Of a DNA stretch of 9,746 nucleotides, positions 6,689 through 9,746 are shown one piece after another. Location of the stretch: positions 1 to 9,746 of the forward strand of contig JAJYQH010000312.1 of assembly GCA_021794705.1 (NCBI GenBank), given 5' to 3'. The DNA comes from Actinomycetes bacterium. Lineage in GTDB: Bacteria > Actinomycetota > Actinomycetes > Propionibacteriales > Propionibacteriaceae. The first letter of the stretch is position 1. Each line of letters begins with the position of its first letter. A program made the position numbers and the translations under genes. The notes beneath the pieces were generated by a model. That model saw nothing but the letters and a program-made list of their open reading frames with translations. It ran no database searches and was not told where the DNA came from.

Positions 6689-7900
6689 TCAGGCGGCCCG
6701 TTCCCGCCGCGTCGCCGACGGGTCCTGGTTGGCCAGCAGGTGCGCGGCGAAGGGGAAGATCAGCACGGTGGCGGCCCCGGCCGCGACGAGCACGGACGCG
6801 TTGTCCGGCGACATCAGCCGCTGGCCGACGGCCAACTCGGTGACCGCGACGATGATCGGCAGCCCGGCGGCCGAGTAGAGGCCGAGACGCACCTGGTCGC
6901 GGGGCGCGGAGATGCCCGACCCGGTGGACCCGAACCGTTCGGCGAGCCAGACGGGCACGCCGCGGGACACGAGGATCATGACCAGCAACGCGATGAGCAG
7001 CGGCCACATGCGCGCGACCACCGCGACATCGATCGTCATCCCCGACGTGACGAAGAACACCGGGATGAGGAAGCTGTAGCCGACGACCGTGAGCTTGCGT
7101 TCGAGGGCGCGGTCGTCGCGGGGCACGAAGATGCGCACGATGGCCCCGGCGACGAAGGCACCGAGGACGATGTCGAGGCCGAGCACGGCGGTGAGCGCCA
7201 TGAGCGCGGTGAGCAGCAGGAACACGACCCGGAGCATGGTCTGCAGGGTCGTGTTCGTGCCGCGGACGATGACCCGGGTGAGCGAGGGCAGGGCGGACGC
7301 GAGGCGCGCCGGCACGAGCGCCGCGAGGAGGGCGCCGACGACGAAGATCGCGAACACGATCATCGTGGTGCCGGGGCTGCGGGTGCCGAGCAGCACCGAC
7401 ATCGTGACGACCGGCCCCAGCTCGCCGACCGCCCCGTGGGTGAGGACGCCGTGACCGAGCGGACTGCTCGCGGTGCCGGCCTCCTTGAGGATGGGCAGCA
7501 GTGTGCCGAGCGCCGTCGAGCTCACGCAGATGGCCAGCGCCAGCGCGGTCTGGGCGGTCGCGTGCGGCACGAGCAGCGCGGCGAGCAGCCAGCCGATGCC
7601 GAGGCTGCCCAGCCAGGTGAGCATGGCCCACCGGCCCTGGCGTCCCCGCAGGCTGTCGGCGTCCACCTCGAACCCGGCGAGCAGGAACAGCAGTCCCAGG
7701 CCGAGTTCCCGGAGCAGACCGACGCCCTCGCTCTCGGCGGCCCAGCCGAACCCATGCGGGCCGACGAGCACGCCGAGCACGAGCAGCCACACGACGTCGG
7801 GGATGCGCCGTCGGGTGAGCGCGCTGAGCAGCGGCGCCGCCATCGCGCACGCGGCGATGACGAAGAGGGAGACGAAGGAGGACTGGTTCAGCTGCTGCAC
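6689..7900 (-). CDS. Cation:proton antiporter, CPA2 (Kef/Nap-like) family
   Basis: This is an integral membrane protein of 403 residues that exchanges Na+ or K+ for protons, inferred from family. It has about 12 hydrophobic segments starting at 8-28. Family landmarks are LLFLLAGFEVD (70-80), SSTALGTLLPILKEAG (127-142), GAVGELGP (156-163), GLDIVLGAFVAG (241-252) and FLIPVFFVTSG (277-287). The protein ends soon after the last helix (NQDPSATRRERAA), so it lacks the cytosolic RCK/TrkA-N nucleotide-binding domain of KefB/KefC. The membrane site often held by Asp in the family appears as Glu160, a form I associate with actinobacterial members. The GTG start at 7900 is 8 nt after the metG stop, with no clear Shine-Dalgarno, which suggests translational coupling to metG. 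The next in-frame ATG (residue 20) would cut the first helix. Ion specificity cannot be read from sequence. Confidence 0.92.
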   Translation of the reverse strand: MQQLNQSSFVSLFVIAACAMAAPLLSALTRRRIPDVVWLLVLGVLVGPHGFGWAAESEGVGLLRELGLGLLFLLAGFEVDADSLRGRQGRWAMLTWLGSLGIGWLLAALLVPHATAQTALALAICVSSTALGTLLPILKEAGTASSPLGHGVLTHGAVGELGPVVTMSVLLGTRSPGTTMIVFAIFVVGALLAALVPARLASALPSLTRVIVRGTNTTLQTMLRVVFLLLTALMALTAVLGLDIVLGAFVAGAIVRIFVPRDDRALERKLTVVGYSFLIPVFFVTSGMTIDVAVVARMWPLLIALLVMILVSRGVPVWLAERFGSTGSGISAPRDQVRLGLYSAAGLPIIVAVTELAVGQRLMSPDNASVLVAAGAATVLIFPFAAHLLANQDPSATRRERAA

Positions 7901-7908
7901 GAGGCCGG

Positions 7909-9699
7909 TCAGGCGGTCTCGACCGGAGCCCAGCTCGGACCCGTCTCCGCCAGCGAGTCGTCGAGCTTGCGGAACAGCGGTGTCGGCCGGGCCAGAGGGG
8001 TGCCGGGAACGACCGGGACCGACTCCCACCGGGCCTGCTGCGCCGTGTAGTCGCCGCGGAGCACCGGGTAGGTCGTGTCCCCCTCGCTCACCTCGACGAG
8101 TTCCGGCTGCGCGGCCCAGACGCCGGTGTGGCCGACGGCCTCCCACACCTTCTGCGCCGCGTGCGGGAGGAACGGGGTGAGCAGCACGTTGCAGTCGCTC
8201 ACCACCTGGAGGGCGACGAACAGCACCGTGTCGCGGCGGGCCGGGTCGTCCTTGAGCTTCCAGGGCTCCTGGTCGGACAGGTACTTGTTGGCGAGCGACA
8301 CGATGCGCATCGCCTCGGAGATCGCCGCCTTGAACTTGCAGCGTCCGAGCAGTTCTCCGACGACCGGGAAGGCGTCGCGCGCCGCCTGGAGCAGGGCCGT
8401 GTCGGCGTCCGTGAGGTCGCCGGGGGTCGGGACCGCGCCGACGTTCTTGTGTGCCATCGACACCGACCGGTTGACGAGGTTGCCCCACTCGTTCGCCAGC
8501 TCGAAGTTGTTGCGCCGGACGAACTCCTCCCACGTGAAGTCGGTGTCCTGGTTCTCGGGGCCGGCCACCGCGATGAAGTAGCGCAGCGCGTCGGGACCGA
8601 ACTCGCGGAGGAAGTCACCGACGAAGATCGACGCCCCGCGCGAGCTCGCGACCTTGGAGCCGCGCATGGTGAGGTACTCGCTCGACACCACCTCGGTGGG
8701 CAGGTCGAGGCGGCCGAGCCACTCGCTCGGCGTCCCGCCCCGGGCGCCCTCGCCGTCGGCGCCCAGCAGGATGGCGGGCCAGATCACCGAGTGGAAGACG
8801 ATGTTGTCCTTGCCCATGAAGTAGTAGCTGCTCGCCTGCTCGTCGTGCCAGAAGCGCTTCCAGGCGTCGGGGTCGCCGGTGCGCGCCGCCCACTCGACCG
8901 ACGCCGACAGGTAGCCGATCACCGCGTCGAACCACACGTAGATGCGCTTCATCGGCTCGTTCTCCCAGCCCTCGACCGGCACCGGGATGCCCCAGTCGAG
9001 GTCGCGGGTGATGGCCCGGGGCCGCAGGTCCTTGAGCAGGTTGTAGCTGAACCGCAGCACGTTCGGACGCCAGTCCTCGCGCGTCTGCAGCCACTCCCCC
9101 AGCTGCTCGGCGAGCGCCGGCAGGTCGAGGAAGAAGTGCTCGGTCTGGACGAACTCCGGCACCTCGCCGTTGATCCGGCTGCGCGGGTTCTTGAGGTCGA
9201 CGGGGTCGAGCTGGTTGCCGCAGTTGTCGCACTGGTCGCCGCGGGCGCCGTCGAAGCCGCAGATGGGGCAGATGCCCTCGATGTAGCGGTCGGGCAGGGT
9301 GCGACCGGTCGACGGGGAGATGGCCCCCATCTGGGTCTGCTTGACGATGTAGCCGTTGTCGTACAGGGTGCGGAACACCTCCTGGACGACCCGGCGATGG
9401 TTGTCGGTGGTGGTGCGCGTATAGAGGTCGTAGCTCAGCCCGAGGCCCTGCAGGTCCTCGGCGATCACCCGGTGGTACTTGTCGGCGGTCTCGCGCGCGG
9501 TGAGCCCCTCCTGGTCGGCCTTCACCTGGATGGCCGTGCCGTGCTCGTCGGTGCCGCTCACCATGAGCACGGTGTGCCCCTGCATCCGCATGTACCTGGC
9601 GAACACGTCCGACGGGACGCCGAAGCCGGACACATGACCGATGTGCCGCGGGCCGTTGGCGTAGGGCCAGGCGACCGCGGCGAGAATGTTCGCGCACAT
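7909..9699 (-). CDS. metG: Methionyl-tRNA synthetase
   Basis: MetG joins methionine to its tRNA, using ATP, in the cytoplasm. It is a class I synthetase of 596 residues. The class signature HIGH is at 19-22 (PRHIGHV), the zinc knuckle is Cys144-x2-Cys147 with Cys157-x2-Cys160, WFDA is at 256-259, and the KMSKS-type loop is KVASSR (349-354). An anticodon-binding helical domain follows (about 385-540, with NLVNRS and [11 protein letters not shown]). There is no C-terminal tRNA-binding (Trbp111-like) domain. The KMSKS loop departs from consensus; actinobacterial enzymes often have KFSSSR here, so I read this as lineage variation. ATG 9699 fits the family N-terminus ([14 protein letters not shown]). 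The frame stays open to a GTG at 9741, but those extra residues match nothing in the family. No Shine-Dalgarno is seen, and a -10 box suggests leaderless translation. The antiporter follows after 8 nt. Confidence 0.98.
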   Translation of the reverse strand: MCANILAAVAWPYANGPRHIGHVSGFGVPSDVFARYMRMQGHTVLMVSGTDEHGTAIQVKADQEGLTARETADKYHRVIAEDLQGLGLSYDLYTRTTTDNHRRVVQEVFRTLYDNGYIVKQTQMGAISPSTGRTLPDRYIEGICPICGFDGARGDQCDNCGNQLDPVDLKNPRSRINGEVPEFVQTEHFFLDLPALAEQLGEWLQTREDWRPNVLRFSYNLLKDLRPRAITRDLDWGIPVPVEGWENEPMKRIYVWFDAVIGYLSASVEWAARTGDPDAWKRFWHDEQASSYYFMGKDNIVFHSVIWPAILLGADGEGARGGTPSEWLGRLDLPTEVVSSEYLTMRGSKVASSRGASIFVGDFLREFGPDALRYFIAVAGPENQDTDFTWEEFVRRNNFELANEWGNLVNRSVSMAHKNVGAVPTPGDLTDADTALLQAARDAFPVVGELLGRCKFKAAISEAMRIVSLANKYLSDQEPWKLKDDPARRDTVLFVALQVVSDCNVLLTPFLPHAAQKVWEAVGHTGVWAAQPELVEVSEGDTTYPVLRGDYTAQQARWESVPVVPGTPLARPTPLFRKLDDSLAETGPSWAPVETA

Positions 9700-9706
9700 G
9701 GGCTCT

Positions 9707-9712
9707 AGCCTA
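9707..9712 (-). promoter_or_regulatory. metG: Candidate -10 element (TAGGCT) giving a leaderless metG mRNA
   Basis: TAGGCT matches the TAnnnT consensus and ends 7 nt before the metG ATG. This places the expected transcription start at or within 1 nt of the start codon. That fits the absence of a Shine-Dalgarno sequence there. No strong -35 is seen in the 34 nt remaining to the window edge. Confidence 0.5.
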
Positions 9713-9746
9713 GGGCAGCCGTCGCGGGGCCTCTGAACCACCGACG

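Noticed and set aside
6606..7850. Upstream extension of the sigma-like frame through the antiporter (would give 1114 residues)
   Set aside because: The added residues are an Arg/Ala/His-rich shadow of the antiporter in another frame; the recognisable protein begins at ATG 6605.
5391..8050. Two long plus-strand open frames (5391-6647 and 6623-8050)
   Set aside because: They are antisense to the sigma-like gene and the antiporter. Their Arg/Gly/Glu/His-rich translations match no domain and arise from the mirror of hydrophobic and Pro/Ala codons.
7901..8533. Upstream extension of the antiporter frame into metG
   Set aside because: The extra N-terminal residues are low-complexity and overlap metG in another frame; the first membrane helix begins just after the GTG at 7900.
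8128..9708. 526-codon plus-strand open frame opposite metG
   Set aside because: It mirrors metG along its length, and metG has complete catalytic motifs on the other strand.
9700..9741. GTG at 9741 as an alternative metG start
   Set aside because: The 14 added residues match nothing in the methionyl-tRNA synthetase family, and a -10 box lies between that GTG and the ATG at 9699.

Overview
This is a GC-rich window with strong G/C bias at third codon positions. It carries GTG starts, TAnnnT-type -10 elements and protein variants typical of high-GC Gram-positive bacteria, so it is almost certainly chromosomal DNA of an actinomycete (Actinomycetota). I cannot place the genus securely. No tRNA, rRNA, CRISPR array, insertion sequence, integrase or origin is visible, and no stretch over 300 bases lacks a gene. 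The base composition looks even from end to end, with no sign of an acquired island.

All five genes lie on the minus strand, so they are transcribed from right to left. In that order they are: (i) metG, methionyl-tRNA synthetase, complete at 9699-7909, apparently with a leaderless start; (ii) a CPA2-type cation:proton antiporter at 7900-6689, starting 8 nt after the metG stop and so probably co-transcribed and translationally coupled; (iii) a 699-residue membrane protein at 6605-4506, with a degenerate ECF-sigma-like cytoplasmic part, one transmembrane helix and a large outer region of three diverged repeats; (iv) putA, bifunctional proline dehydrogenase/glutamate-semialdehyde dehydrogenase, at 4432-980; (v) a SIRT4-like (class II) NAD-dependent sirtuin at 899-1, whose last few residues run off the left edge.

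The gaps before genes iii, iv and v are 83, 73 and 80 nt. Each could hold its own control. I see candidate -10 boxes before the membrane sigma-like gene and before the sirtuin, a perfect 14-bp palindrome upstream of the former, and a 7-bp hairpin in the leader of the latter.

The housekeeping genes (metG, putA) are ordinary for the group. The least familiar element is the sigma-like/transmembrane/triple-repeat protein. It looks like a one-piece membrane-tethered regulator or sensor, preceded by a possible leaderless 8-codon upstream ORF. The pairing of a SIRT4-type sirtuin with a proline-to-glutamate enzyme is a second, weaker point of interest. All long plus-strand reading frames are antisense shadows of these genes.
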